Source of the DNA: Frigoribacterium faeni
GTDB lineage: Bacteria > Actinomycetota > Actinomycetes > Actinomycetales > Microbacteriaceae
Direction of reading: 5' to 3'
Assembly: GCF_011761235.1 (NCBI RefSeq)
Contig: NZ_JAAOYW010000001.1
Span: forward strand, 1,240,781 to 1,304,780
Length of the DNA stretch: 64,000 bases
The notes beneath the pieces are model-generated. The model made no database searches. It had not been told where the DNA came from and was given only the letters and a program-made list of their open reading frames with translations. Within the stretch, counting starts at the first letter, position 1. Each line of letters starts with the position of its first letter. A program made the position numbers and the translations under genes. Shown here in pieces: positions 33,327-41,753 of this stretch.

Positions 33327-34632
33327 CGTAGGTCTGCGCGTTCTGCTCCAGGATCTTGTCGACCTTCGTCGCCGCGTCGTCGAGGGCGTCCTGCGGCGAC
33401 TTCTTGCCGAGCACGGCCTCGCCGACCGCGGTGGTGATCTCGGCCGACGCGGCGCTGATGCCGGGCGAGACCGTCTCGTAGTGGGCGTAGGGCAGCTGCT
33501 CGAGGAACGGCGCCAGGTTCGGGTACTCCTCGACCAGCGCCGGGTCGTCGCGCACCTCGTTGGCCGCGGGCAGCTCGCCGGTCTCGGCCCAGCCGGCCGA
33601 GTTGTCGTTCATCCACTTGACGAACGTCGCGGCGGCCGAGGTCTCGTCGGCGCTCTGCCCCTTGTTGCTCGGGAAGATCCAGTCGGTCGAGCTCGACCAC
33701 ACGGCCTTCTCGGTGCCGATCTGGGGCACGGGGGCGACCGAGAAGTCGACGTCCTGCAGCGCCTCGTTCGTGGTCTGCCAGACGCCGTTCCAGTTGTAGG
33801 CGTTCTCGCCCTTGACGAGGGCGTTGAAGTTGCCGTCCTGCGGCACGTTCTCGGGGCTGTAGCCCTTCTCGATCTGGTCGACCATGTGGGTCAGCGCCTT
33901 CACGCCCGCCTCGCTGTTGAAGGTCGCCTTCGTGACGTCGTCGTCGTAGAGGTCGCCGCCGAACTGCCAGAGGAGGCTCTGGAACTCGAAGGTGCCCGTG
34001 AACACGTAGCCGTCGACCCACTCGCCCTGGACCCCGGCCGCCTTGAGGGCCGCGAGGCTCGCCTCGTACGACTCGGCGTCGGTGGGGATCGTCGTGTCGA
34101 CGCCGGCCGCCTTCAGCACGTCGTTGTTGACGTAGAGCCCCAGCGGGGTGACGCTCCACGGGATGCCGTACTGGGTGCCCTGGTACTGGTTGCCCTCGAA
34201 GAGCCCCTCGGGGAAGTCGTCGGCGGTGTAGCCGAGGCCGTCGACGATGTCGCCGCTGTCGAGCAGCAGCCCCTGGGCGGCGTACGTGGCGACGTCGTCG
34301 CCGTGCGCGACGGCGACGTCCGGCCCCTTGCCCGCCTTGATGGCAAGCGGCATCTTCGCGGCGATGTCGGCCCACTCCATCGGGACGCTCTTGACGACGA
34401 TGTTGTCGTGCTCGCTGTTGAACTGCTCGACGAGCTCGGGGACGATCTTCGGCGCGGCGCCGCCGGTCCAGCCGTTCCAGAAGTCGATGGTCACCTTCGG
34501 GCCCGTGTAGTCGGCGCCCGAGACGCTGCCGGAGGAGTCGGACGCGCCGCCGGCGCTGCAGCCGGCGAGCGAGGCGCCGAGGCCCACGGTCGCGGCGACG
34601 GCGACCATCCGGGTGACGAGGGATCTGTTCAT
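33319..34632 (-). CDS. Sugar ABC transporter substrate-binding lipoprotein, locus A
   Basis: A 437-residue family 1 extracellular solute-binding protein. Lipobox LAGC (ASLAGCSAGG), then VTIDFWNGWTGG, PDVAVAHGDDVATYAAQGLL, GIPWSVTPLGLYVNNDVLKAAG and a C-lobe with SSSTDWIFPSNKG. AAAGGAGAGCACCCC precedes ATG 34632. First gene of the operon binding protein-MalF-MalG-GH43, with the LacI operator in its promoter. The linked GH43 and GH2 enzymes suggest an arabinose-, xylose- or galactose-containing oligosaccharide as ligand. Confidence 0.93.
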   Translation of the reverse strand: MNRSLVTRMVAVAATVGLGASLAGCSAGGASDSSGSVSGADYTGPKVTIDFWNGWTGGAAPKIVPELVEQFNSEHDNIVVKSVPMEWADIAAKMPLAIKAGKGPDVAVAHGDDVATYAAQGLLLDSGDIVDGLGYTADDFPEGLFEGNQYQGTQYGIPWSVTPLGLYVNNDVLKAAGVDTTIPTDAESYEASLAALKAAGVQGEWVDGYVFTGTFEFQSLLWQFGGDLYDDDVTKATFNSEAGVKALTHMVDQIEKGYSPENVPQDGNFNALVKGENAYNWNGVWQTTNEALQDVDFSVAPVPQIGTEKAVWSSSTDWIFPSNKGQSADETSAAATFVKWMNDNSAGWAETGELPAANEVRDDPALVEEYPNLAPFLEQLPYAHYETVSPGISAASAEITTAVGEAVLGKKSPQDALDDAATKVDKILEQNAQTYGG

Positions 34633-34712
34633 GGGGTGCTCTCCTTTGAGTACGACCACGCCGCCGTGCCGGAGCACGCTGTCGGCGACGGTGCCGTTGT
34701 TGGGTGATCGTA

Positions 34713-34741
34713 TTTGTACAGCGCTGGAAACACGGCGTCAA
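34713..34741 (-). promoter_or_regulatory. Promoter and LacI-type operator of sugar locus A operon
   Basis: On the minus strand, TTGACG (34741-34736), 17 bases, then TACAAA (34718-34713). The spacer contains TTTCCAGCGCTGTA, whose palindromic core CAGCGCTG is shared with the site at 35809. The pair points to binding by the LacI protein encoded between them. Confidence 0.7.
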
Positions 34742-34785
34742 CCCCGTGCCCTAAGGTCGGGGACACCGATGCGAGGAGGTGAGCC

Positions 34786-35808
34786 ATGGCGAGGGCCAGA
34801 CTGCAGGACGTGGCCGAGGTCGCGGGCGTCTCGATGAAGACGGTGTCGAACGTCGTGCGCGGCTACGTGCACGTCTCGGCGAGCACGCGGGCCAAGGTGC
34901 AGCGCGCCATCGACGAGCTCGAGTACCGGCCGAACTCGACGGGCCGCAGCCTCGCGACGGGTCGCACCGGGCTGCTCGCCCTGGCGTTCAGCGACATCAG
35001 CATCCCCTACTACTCGGAGCTCGCCCGCTGCGTCTCCGACCTGGCGCGGCAGCGCGGGTACCGCCTGCTGCTCGAGCAGACCGACGGCACCCTCGACGCC
35101 GAGCGGGCGATCGTCTCCACGTCCGAGGCGGGCCTCGTCGACGGCGTGCTGTTCCAGCCGTCGGTGCTCGACTCGTCCGAGATCGCCCGGCACCGCGGCG
35201 ACGTGCCCGTCGTGCTCCTCGGCGAGGCCAGGGCACCGCTGAGCGTGGACCACGTCATGATCGACAACGTGGCCGCCGCCCGCACGGTGACGCGCCACCT
35301 GGCGGATCTCGGCGCCCGGCGCATCGCGTTCCTCGGGCACGAGCGCACGGCGCTCAGCCCGACCTCGCGAGTGCGGCTCGAGGGCTACCAGGAGGGGCTC
35401 GAGGCCGAGGGCCTGCCGCTCGACATGGGCCTCGTCATCCCGAGCGCCGCCGTCTCGTCGGCGAGCGCCGCCGAGGCGGTGACCGCGGCCCTCGAGGCCG
35501 GCGTCCGCTTCGACGGGCTGGTCTGCCGCGACGACCTGGCGGCCATCGGCGCGCTCCGGGCCCTGGGCGACGCGGGCGTCCGCGTGCCGGACGACGTCGT
35601 GGTCACGGGCTGGGACGACGTCGCCATGGCCTCGTTCACCCAGCCGGGCCTCACGACGGTGCGGCCCGACCTCGTCGCGCTGACGACGAGGGCCCTCGAC
35701 ATGCTCGAGGAGCGCATCGCCGGCTTCGACGAGCTGGGCCGGCACGTGCTCGTCGACTTCGAGGTCGTCCACCGCGGCAGCGCCCCCGCGCTGCCCCTCC
35801 ACGCCTGA
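34786..35808 (+). CDS. LacI family transcriptional regulator, locus A
   Basis: A 340-residue LacI-type repressor. The HTH and hinge helix are LQDVAEVAGVSMKTVSNVVRG and YRPNSTGRSLATGRTG. The periplasmic-binding-like effector domain has LLALAFSDISIPYYSELARC, DHVMIDNVAAARTVTRHL, GARRIAFLGH and VVVTGWDDVAMASFTQPGLTTVRPD. GAGGAGGTGAGCC precedes the ATG. It sits between the transporter operon and the GH2 gene, and both promoters carry the same CAGCGCTG operator, so it most likely represses the whole locus until the sugar is present. Confidence 0.94.
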   Translation: MARARLQDVAEVAGVSMKTVSNVVRGYVHVSASTRAKVQRAIDELEYRPNSTGRSLATGRTGLLALAFSDISIPYYSELARCVSDLARQRGYRLLLEQTDGTLDAERAIVSTSEAGLVDGVLFQPSVLDSSEIARHRGDVPVVLLGEARAPLSVDHVMIDNVAAARTVTRHLADLGARRIAFLGHERTALSPTSRVRLEGYQEGLEAEGLPLDMGLVIPSAAVSSASAAEAVTAALEAGVRFDGLVCRDDLAAIGALRALGDAGVRVPDDVVVTGWDDVAMASFTQPGLTTVRPDLVALTTRALDMLEERIAGFDELGRHVLVDFEVVHRGSAPALPLHA

Positions 35809-35837
35809 TTTACAGCGCTGGACATTTCCGGCACACT
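35809..35837 (+). promoter_or_regulatory. GH2 promoter with LacI-type operator, leaderless
   Basis: TTTACA (35809-35814), 17 bases, CACACT (35832-35837), then 6 bases to the GTG at 35844. The operator TACAGCGCTGGACA overlaps the -35 end and spacer and shares 10 bases with the site at 34713-34741. Confidence 0.7.
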
Positions 35838-35843
35838 GTCCGC

Positions 35844-37718
35844 GTGACGACTTCACCGGGCGACGACGCCCCGACCCCGATCCGCGCCTCGCTGCAGGAC
35901 GGCACCCACCCCCGGCCGCAGCTGCTCCGCCGCGACTGGACCGACCTCTCCGGCCCGTGGGGCTTCGCGGTCGACGACGACGACGTCGGCGAGCACGAGG
36001 GCTGGCACCGCCGCCCGGTCGGCCCGCGCTCCATCGAGGTGCCGTTCCCGCCCGAGTCCCCCGCGTCGGGCATCGGCGACACCGGGTTCCACCCCGTCGT
36101 CTGGTACTCGCGGTCGGTCAGCCGGGACGAGCTCGACCGGACCGGCCTCGACGAGGCCGCGCCGCGCCTCCTCGTGCACCTCGGCGCCGTCGACCACCGC
36201 GCCCGCGTCTGGCTCAACGGCGTGCTGCTCGGCGAGCACGAGGGCGGGCACACCCCGTTCACCCTCGACGCCACCGAGGCCCTCGACCCCGAGAGCGACG
36301 AGCAGCTGCTCGTCGTGCGCGCCGAGGACGACCCCTCGGACGTGACCCAGCCCCGCGGCAAGCAGGACTGGCGACTCGACCCGCACGTCATCTGGTACCA
36401 CCGCACGACGGGCATCTGGCAGCCGGTCTGGCTCGAGGCGGTGCCCCGGACGTCGATCCGCTCGCTGACGTGGACCACCGACCTGCCGCACGCGACCGTG
36501 GGGCTCGACGTCGAGCTGCGCGGGCCCGTGCCCGCCGCGGGCCGCGTCGAGGTCGTCGTCTCGCACGACGGCCGCGAGCTGGCCCGGGCGGGCGTCGCCG
36601 TGTCGTCGCGGCACGTGCCCGTGCGGCTCGTGCTGCCCGACCAGCGCAACGGGCAGTCGTACGAGGAGCTGCTCTGGTCGCCCGAGTCGCCGACGCTGCT
36701 CGACGCGACGGTGACGCTGTCGCCGGCGGGCGCGCCGGACGCCGGAGGCGCGGGCGGCGCGGGAGCGGGCGCCGCGACCGACGTCGTCGCGTCGTACCTC
36801 GGCCTGCGCTCGGTCGCGGTCGCCGAGGGCGCCTTCGTGCTGAACGACCGCCCGTACCACGTGCGCAGCGTGCTCGCGCAGGGCTACTGGCCCGAGTCGC
36901 ACCTGGCGGCCCCGAGCGCCGAGGCGCTGCGCGTCGAGGTCGAGCTGGTCAAGTCGCTCGGCTTCACGGCGGTGCGCGTGCACCAGAAGGTCGAGGACCC
37001 CCGGTTCCTCTGGTGGGCCGACCGCCTGGGGCTGCTGGTGTGGGGCGAGATGGCGGGCGCCTTCGAGTTCTCGCCGACCGCCGTCGCCCGCCTCGCCGCC
37101 GAGTGGACCGAGGCCGTGCGGCGCGACGTCTCGCACCCGTGCATCGTCACCTGGGTGCCGGTCAACGAGAGCTGGGGCGTGCAGCACATCGCGCACGACC
37201 CCGCGCAGCAGGCCTTCGCCCGGTCGATGGCCGACCTGACGCGGGCCCTCGACCCGTCCCGGCCGGTCGTCTCGAACGACGGCTGGGAGCACGTCGCGTC
37301 CGACATCGTCTCGGTGCACGACTACGAGGCGGACCCCGAGGTGCTCGCCGAGCGGTACGGAGCCGGGGAGGCGCGCCGCCGGCTGCTGGACGGCTTCGGC
37401 CCCGCAGGCCGCCGGGTCCTCCTGCCCGGCACGACGAGCCCCGACGCCCCCGTGATGCTCACCGAGTTCGGCGGCATCCGCTACGACACGTCGGAGGGCG
37501 GCACCGAGGGCGCCTGGGGCTACTCGAGCGCCGGCAGCCCTGAGCAGTTCGCCGAGCACCTCACCGGGGTGCTCGGGGCGGTGACGGCGAGCCCGTTCCT
37601 CGCCGGCTTCTGCTACACGCAGCTCACGGACACGCGGCAGGAGGCCAACGGCCTCCTCGACGAACGTCGCCGACCGAAGATCCCGGTCGAGGTCGTGCGG
37701 GCGGCCGTGCGCGGCTGA
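35844..37718 (+). CDS. GH2 family glycoside hydrolase (beta-galactosidase/glucuronidase-like)
   Basis: A 624-residue cytoplasmic GH2 enzyme. It has the N-terminal sugar-binding jelly-roll domain (FHPVVWYSRSVS, LVHLGAVDHRARVWLNGVLLGEHEGGHTPFTLDAT), an Ig-like domain and the TIM barrel. The acid/base Glu is in WVPVNESWGVQ, and the nucleophile Glu in VMLTEFGGIRYD. RVHQKVEDPRFLWWADRLGLLVWGEM is the usual barrel signature. It has no signal peptide, so it acts on imported oligosaccharides. The GTG start is leaderless with a LacI operator just upstream. The short form without domains 4-5 is typical of non-LacZ members; exact linkage is not determinable. Confidence 0.93.
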   Translation: MTTSPGDDAPTPIRASLQDGTHPRPQLLRRDWTDLSGPWGFAVDDDDVGEHEGWHRRPVGPRSIEVPFPPESPASGIGDTGFHPVVWYSRSVSRDELDRTGLDEAAPRLLVHLGAVDHRARVWLNGVLLGEHEGGHTPFTLDATEALDPESDEQLLVVRAEDDPSDVTQPRGKQDWRLDPHVIWYHRTTGIWQPVWLEAVPRTSIRSLTWTTDLPHATVGLDVELRGPVPAAGRVEVVVSHDGRELARAGVAVSSRHVPVRLVLPDQRNGQSYEELLWSPESPTLLDATVTLSPAGAPDAGGAGGAGAGAATDVVASYLGLRSVAVAEGAFVLNDRPYHVRSVLAQGYWPESHLAAPSAEALRVEVELVKSLGFTAVRVHQKVEDPRFLWWADRLGLLVWGEMAGAFEFSPTAVARLAAEWTEAVRRDVSHPCIVTWVPVNESWGVQHIAHDPAQQAFARSMADLTRALDPSRPVVSNDGWEHVASDIVSVHDYEADPEVLAERYGAGEARRRLLDGFGPAGRRVLLPGTTSPDAPVMLTEFGGIRYDTSEGGTEGAWGYSSAGSPEQFAEHLTGVLGAVTASPFLAGFCYTQLTDTRQEANGLLDERRRPKIPVEVVRAAVRG

Positions 37719-37745
37719 CCCCCGGCGCGTGACGGGGGCGCTCGG

Positions 37746-37751
37746 TACGGT
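37746..37751 (+). promoter_or_regulatory. -10 hexamer of leaderless YezG-like gene
   Basis: TACGGT is followed by GGGGCC and the GTG at 37758, so this gene has its own promoter only 27 bp after the GH2 stop. Confidence 0.5.
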
Positions 37752-37757
37752 GGGGCC

Positions 37758-39227
37758 GTGCACCCCCTCGAGAAGACCGTCGTCGACCTCGCCCGCGCCG
37801 CGGCGGCCCGCGTGCCGTGGGACGGCCTGGACGCCGTGTTCGGCGAGGTCGCGGGCATCACGACCTGCCGCGTCTTCGTCTCGCACCCGCAGCACGGGCG
37901 CCGGCTCGTGCCCGCGCCGGCCGAGCTGCGCTCGACCTTCGTCGAGCTGCGCAACGAGACCGCCGACCCCGAGCGCGGCGCGTGGTTCGTCGCCTCCCTC
38001 CACATCAGCCGGCACCTCACCGGCGAGACGGTGCACGAGACGTTCACGTACGACCACGACGGCCGCCCGGCGTTCCTCGCCCACAGCGCCCGCGAGGGCG
38101 TGCGGCCGGTGCCGGCGCTCCCCTACGACACCGACTTCGTGCTCGACCTCGCCGACCACCCGCGGTCGCGCCGGCACACGCCGGCCTGGCTGGCGAGCGC
38201 GGTCCGCCGGCCGCAGACCCACGACGACGAGCTGCTCGAGCCGGGAGCGCGCGGCGAGGCGCGCCTCCTCGTCCGGCAGCTGGCGATGGACGTCGTCGAC
38301 GCCCACCGCGGCGTGACGTGGTCGCGCGCCGACCACGAGTTCGTCGTCCTCGACCGGTGGGCCTCGGTCACGAGCAGCACCCTGCTGCAGGACGGCACGC
38401 TCTGGCAGGGCGGCCCGCTGCTGCCCGACCGGGCCGTCGACCTCGTGCGCGAGCTGCGCGAGACCACGACCGATCCGCAGCGGGGCGCGTGGCTGAGCGC
38501 CCTGTTCACGGTGCTGCCGGACGCCTCCTTCGACCTGCGCCTCAACGCCGACGTGCGGCCGTACACGAACGGGCCCGACCGCTGGCGCGCCCCCGAGCCC
38601 CCCGAGGCCGCGACGCCCGGCGACGCCGCCTGGGTCGCCGACCTCGAGACCCACCCCCGGGCGCCCGAGCACCTGCCCGCCTGGTGGGCCGCGGTCGTCG
38701 AGTCCGAGCGGCAGCGGGCCGAGCGGCACGCGTCGACCCCGTTCGCCGAGACGCGGATCGGCGCCGCCGTGGCGGCTCCCTCCCCGGGCCTGGCCCCGAC
38801 GCTCGCGGACCTGGCCGACGAGCCCTCCTGGCGCGTGCTCTTCGCGTACGTCGAGCCGTGCCTGCTGCACGAGCTGCGCACGGGCTCGTGGGAGGCGCTC
38901 GACGAGCCCGACGAACGGTGGCTGTGGCCGCGCACCCTCGAGGCCCTCGTGCCCGTCGTGCTCGGCGACGTCGAGGACGCCCTGGCCCGCGACGGCCACC
39001 GGGTCGGGCTGCTCGCCGACGCCGCGGACGCCCTGGGACGGCACGGCCGCGGCCCGGCCGGCCTCGACGAGGTCCTCGCCGAGCCGGTCGACCGCGACGA
39101 GCCCGTCGGCCCCGACATGTCCGAGCCCGCGGACGAGCTCTTCTTCGCCCTCGGCGACGTGCTCGCCGAGGCGATCGGCGCCCAGGTCGACGCGAGGTTC
39201 CCCGGCGTGCGGGCCGAGCTCGGCTGA
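37758..39227 (+). CDS. YezG/DUF600-like protein with tandem repeats, unknown
   Basis: A 489-residue soluble protein. Two related segments are visible: FVELRNETADPERGAWFVASLHIS ... ETFTYDHDGRPAF ... FVLDLADHPRSRRHTPAWL (about 60-150), and VRELRETTTDPQRGAWLSALFTVL ... RLNADVRPYTN ... WVADLETHPRAPEHLPAWW (about 235-315). They resemble the YezG/DUF600 immunity-protein pattern, in which a Phe-containing strand pair precedes a P-x-W motif. The C-terminal 170 residues are helical and acidic. No toxin gene is adjacent, so an immunity role is only a suggestion. GTG is preceded by TACGGT at 6 bases. It converges with the GH3 gene across a stop-codon palindrome. Confidence 0.6.
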   Translation: MHPLEKTVVDLARAAAARVPWDGLDAVFGEVAGITTCRVFVSHPQHGRRLVPAPAELRSTFVELRNETADPERGAWFVASLHISRHLTGETVHETFTYDHDGRPAFLAHSAREGVRPVPALPYDTDFVLDLADHPRSRRHTPAWLASAVRRPQTHDDELLEPGARGEARLLVRQLAMDVVDAHRGVTWSRADHEFVVLDRWASVTSSTLLQDGTLWQGGPLLPDRAVDLVRELRETTTDPQRGAWLSALFTVLPDASFDLRLNADVRPYTNGPDRWRAPEPPEAATPGDAAWVADLETHPRAPEHLPAWWAAVVESERQRAERHASTPFAETRIGAAVAAPSPGLAPTLADLADEPSWRVLFAYVEPCLLHELRTGSWEALDEPDERWLWPRTLEALVPVVLGDVEDALARDGHRVGLLADAADALGRHGRGPAGLDEVLAEPVDRDEPVGPDMSEPADELFFALGDVLAEAIGAQVDARFPGVRAELG

Positions 39228-39278
39228 GCTCGACCGCACACCGGGCCCCCGACCCGCCTGCCGGCCTCAGCCGAGCTC
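39216..39278. terminator. Palindrome spanning both stop codons of convergent genes
   Basis: GAGCTCGGCTGAG (39216-39228) and CTCAGCCGAGCTC (39266-39278) are a perfect 13-bp inverted repeat. Each arm encodes the last residues (E-L-G-stop) of one of the two convergent genes, so both proteins end in ELG and the arms form a bidirectional terminator stem that includes the stop codons. Confidence 0.65.
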
Positions 39279-41753
39279 GACCGCGACGCCCACCACGCGC
39301 TCGTCGTCGAGGCCGACGAGGTGCACCGGCCCGGTCAGGGCGACCTGCGCCTCCGTCTCGCGCCGGTCGCACGAGGCGCCGACCCAGAGGTCGACGGCGC
39401 CGGGCTCGACGACGCGGCGCATCCGACGGTCGCTGAACGCGAGGCGCGGGGTCGGCACGCGGAAGGCGACCCGCGCCTCCTGCCCCGGCTCGAGCGCGAC
39501 CCGGGCGTAGCCGAGCAGCTGCGCCACCGGACGGGTCACCGAGGCGACGACGTCGTGGGCGTAGAGCTGCACCACGTCGGTGCCCGCCCGGGCGCCCGTG
39601 TTCCGCACCGTCACGGTCGCCGTGAACGCGCCTCCTGCGGGCACCTCGGCGGGCGCGCCGGACGCGTCGTCCGCGCCGCCTGCCCCGTCGGCGCCGCCCG
39701 TGACCGTGAGCTGCGACCGCTTGAAGGTCGTGTACGACAGGCCGTGGCCGAACGGCAGCACGGGCGTGCTGTCGGCGCTCGTGACCTCGCTGGGCCCGCC
39801 GAGCGGCGGGTGCAGGTACGAGAACGGCTGCGCCCCCGCCGAGCGCGGCAGCGAGACGGGCAGCCGGCCCGACGGCACGACGCTGCCCGAGAGCACGCCG
39901 GCGATCGCGGGCGCGCCCTCCTCCCCCGGGAAGAACGCCTGCACGACGGCCCCGGGAGCCCCGGGCCCCGAGATCGCCCAGCCGATCGCGTAGGGACGAC
40001 CCGACAGCACGACCAGCACGACCGGCGTGCCGGTAGCGACGACCGCCTCCACGAGGTCGCGCTGCGCACCCGGCAGCTCCAGGCTCTCGACGTCGTTGCC
40101 CTCGCCGACGGTGCCCCGGCCGAAGAGCCCGGCGCGGTCGCCGACCACGACGACGGCGACGTCGGACGCGGTCGCCTCGCGGACGGCCTCGTCGATGCCG
40201 GACCGGTCGTCGCCCTCGACCTCGCAGCCGCGCACGACGACGAGCTCGGCGTCGGACAGCTCGGCCCGCAGCGCCTCGGCCACCGTCGGCACGGCGATGC
40301 CCGTGGGCACGCCGGGGTGGTGCGCCAGCACGTGGTTGACGAACGAGTAGCAGCCCATCAGCGCCTCGGTGCTGTCGGCGTTGGGGCCGATCAGCGCGAC
40401 GCGGGCGGGCGCGGCGAGCGGCAGCGTGCCGTCGTTCGTGAGCAGCACGACCGACTCGTCGGCCAGGCGGCGCGCCACGGCGCGGTGCGCCGGGCTGTCG
40501 AGGTCGATCTCGGTCGGCGGGCCGTCCGGGGCGGCGTCGCCGTCGCGGCCGGCGTCGCGGGCAGCGTCGCGGTCACCGTCGCCGTCGCGGGCGGCCTCGC
40601 CGTCGTGGTCGCCGACGCCCTCGAGCAGGCCGAGGTCCTCCTTCTGCGTGAGCACCCGGGCGACCGCGAGGTCGACGAGCGACTCGTCGACCAGGCCGGC
40701 GCGCACGCGCTCGGCGAGCGGCGCCAGATAGGCGTCGCCGGTCGGCAGCTCGACGTCGATGCCGGCCCCGAGCGCCAGCGCGGCGGCCTCGCCGCGGTCG
40801 GCCGCGACGGCGTGCATCACCTCGAGGAACGCCACCGAGAAGTAGTCGGAGACGACGACGCCGTCGAAGCCCCACTCGCCGCGCAGCAGGTCGGTCAGGT
40901 GCTCGGGCGTCGACCCGACGGGCACGCCGTCGATCTCGGCGTACGAGTTCATCACCGAGCGCACCCCGCCGTCGCGCACCGCCATCTCGAACGGCGGCAG
41001 CAGCACGTCGGCCAGGTAGCGCGGCCCGACGTTCGCGGGCGCGTGGTTGCGGCCCGCGTCCGACAGCGAGTACCCGACGAAGTGCTTCAGCGTCGCGTGC
41101 ACCCCCGCCGACTGGAGGCCGCGCACGTAGGCGGTGCCGATGGTGCCGACGACGTACGGGTCCTCGGCGATGCACTCGTCGACGCGTCCCCAGCGCGGGT
41201 CGCGGATCACGTCGAGCACCGGGGCGAGCCCCTGGTGCACGCCGAGCTCGCGCATCGAGCCGCCGATCAGGGCCGCCATCTCGTGCACGAGGTCGGGATC
41301 GAAGGAGGCGCCCCACGCGAGGGGCGTCGGGAACGTCGCGGCCTGCCACGCGGCGAGCCCCGTGAGGCACTCCTCGTGCACGATCGCCGGGATGCCGAGA
41401 CGGGTCTCGGTGCGCAGGCGGCGCTGCTCCTCCCAGAGCCACGCGGCACGCTGCACCGGGTCGACCGGTCGCGTGCCGTAGACCCGCGTGAGGTGGCCGA
41501 GGCCGTGGGCCGTCGCGGCGTCGTAGTCGCCGTTGGGGGCCATGTCGCCCTGCATCGGCGCCACGGCGCCGCCGCCCTGGTCGACCCACCAGCCGACCAG
41601 CTGGGCGAGCTTCTCGTCGAGCGACATGTCGTCGAGGAGGCGGCGGACGCGGTCGCTGAGACCGACGCCGGTCCAGCGCGTGCCGGCCCCCGCCTCCTCG
41701 GGTCCGCCCTCGTCGCCGTGGCGACCGTCCGTGTGCTGCATCTCGATGGTCAT
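39267..41753 (-). CDS. Cytoplasmic GH3 family beta-glycosidase
   Basis: An 828-residue GH3 enzyme without signal peptide: N-domain (RVRRLLDDMSLDEKLAQLVGWW), the nucleophile Asp in GVVVSDYFSVAF, KHFVGYSLSDAGRNHAP, a C-domain (VALIGPNADSTEALMG, VVVVGDRAG) and a fibronectin III-like domain (GTDVVQLYAHDVVASVTRPVAQLLGY, split across two strands). It is close to the beta-xylosidase/beta-glucosidase branch. A 30-residue Asp/Arg/Gly-rich insertion (DGEAARDGDGDRDAARDAGR), coded by short direct repeats near 40510-40610, separates the domains. ATG overlaps the stop of the permease gene by ATGA. It hydrolyses the oligosaccharide brought in by the locus B transporter. Confidence 0.93.
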   Translation of the reverse strand: MTIEMQHTDGRHGDEGGPEEAGAGTRWTGVGLSDRVRRLLDDMSLDEKLAQLVGWWVDQGGGAVAPMQGDMAPNGDYDAATAHGLGHLTRVYGTRPVDPVQRAAWLWEEQRRLRTETRLGIPAIVHEECLTGLAAWQAATFPTPLAWGASFDPDLVHEMAALIGGSMRELGVHQGLAPVLDVIRDPRWGRVDECIAEDPYVVGTIGTAYVRGLQSAGVHATLKHFVGYSLSDAGRNHAPANVGPRYLADVLLPPFEMAVRDGGVRSVMNSYAEIDGVPVGSTPEHLTDLLRGEWGFDGVVVSDYFSVAFLEVMHAVAADRGEAAALALGAGIDVELPTGDAYLAPLAERVRAGLVDESLVDLAVARVLTQKEDLGLLEGVGDHDGEAARDGDGDRDAARDAGRDGDAAPDGPPTEIDLDSPAHRAVARRLADESVVLLTNDGTLPLAAPARVALIGPNADSTEALMGCYSFVNHVLAHHPGVPTGIAVPTVAEALRAELSDAELVVVRGCEVEGDDRSGIDEAVREATASDVAVVVVGDRAGLFGRGTVGEGNDVESLELPGAQRDLVEAVVATGTPVVLVVLSGRPYAIGWAISGPGAPGAVVQAFFPGEEGAPAIAGVLSGSVVPSGRLPVSLPRSAGAQPFSYLHPPLGGPSEVTSADSTPVLPFGHGLSYTTFKRSQLTVTGGADGAGGADDASGAPAEVPAGGAFTATVTVRNTGARAGTDVVQLYAHDVVASVTRPVAQLLGYARVALEPGQEARVAFRVPTPRLAFSDRRMRRVVEPGAVDLWVGASCDRRETEAQVALTGPVHLVGLDDERVVGVAVELG

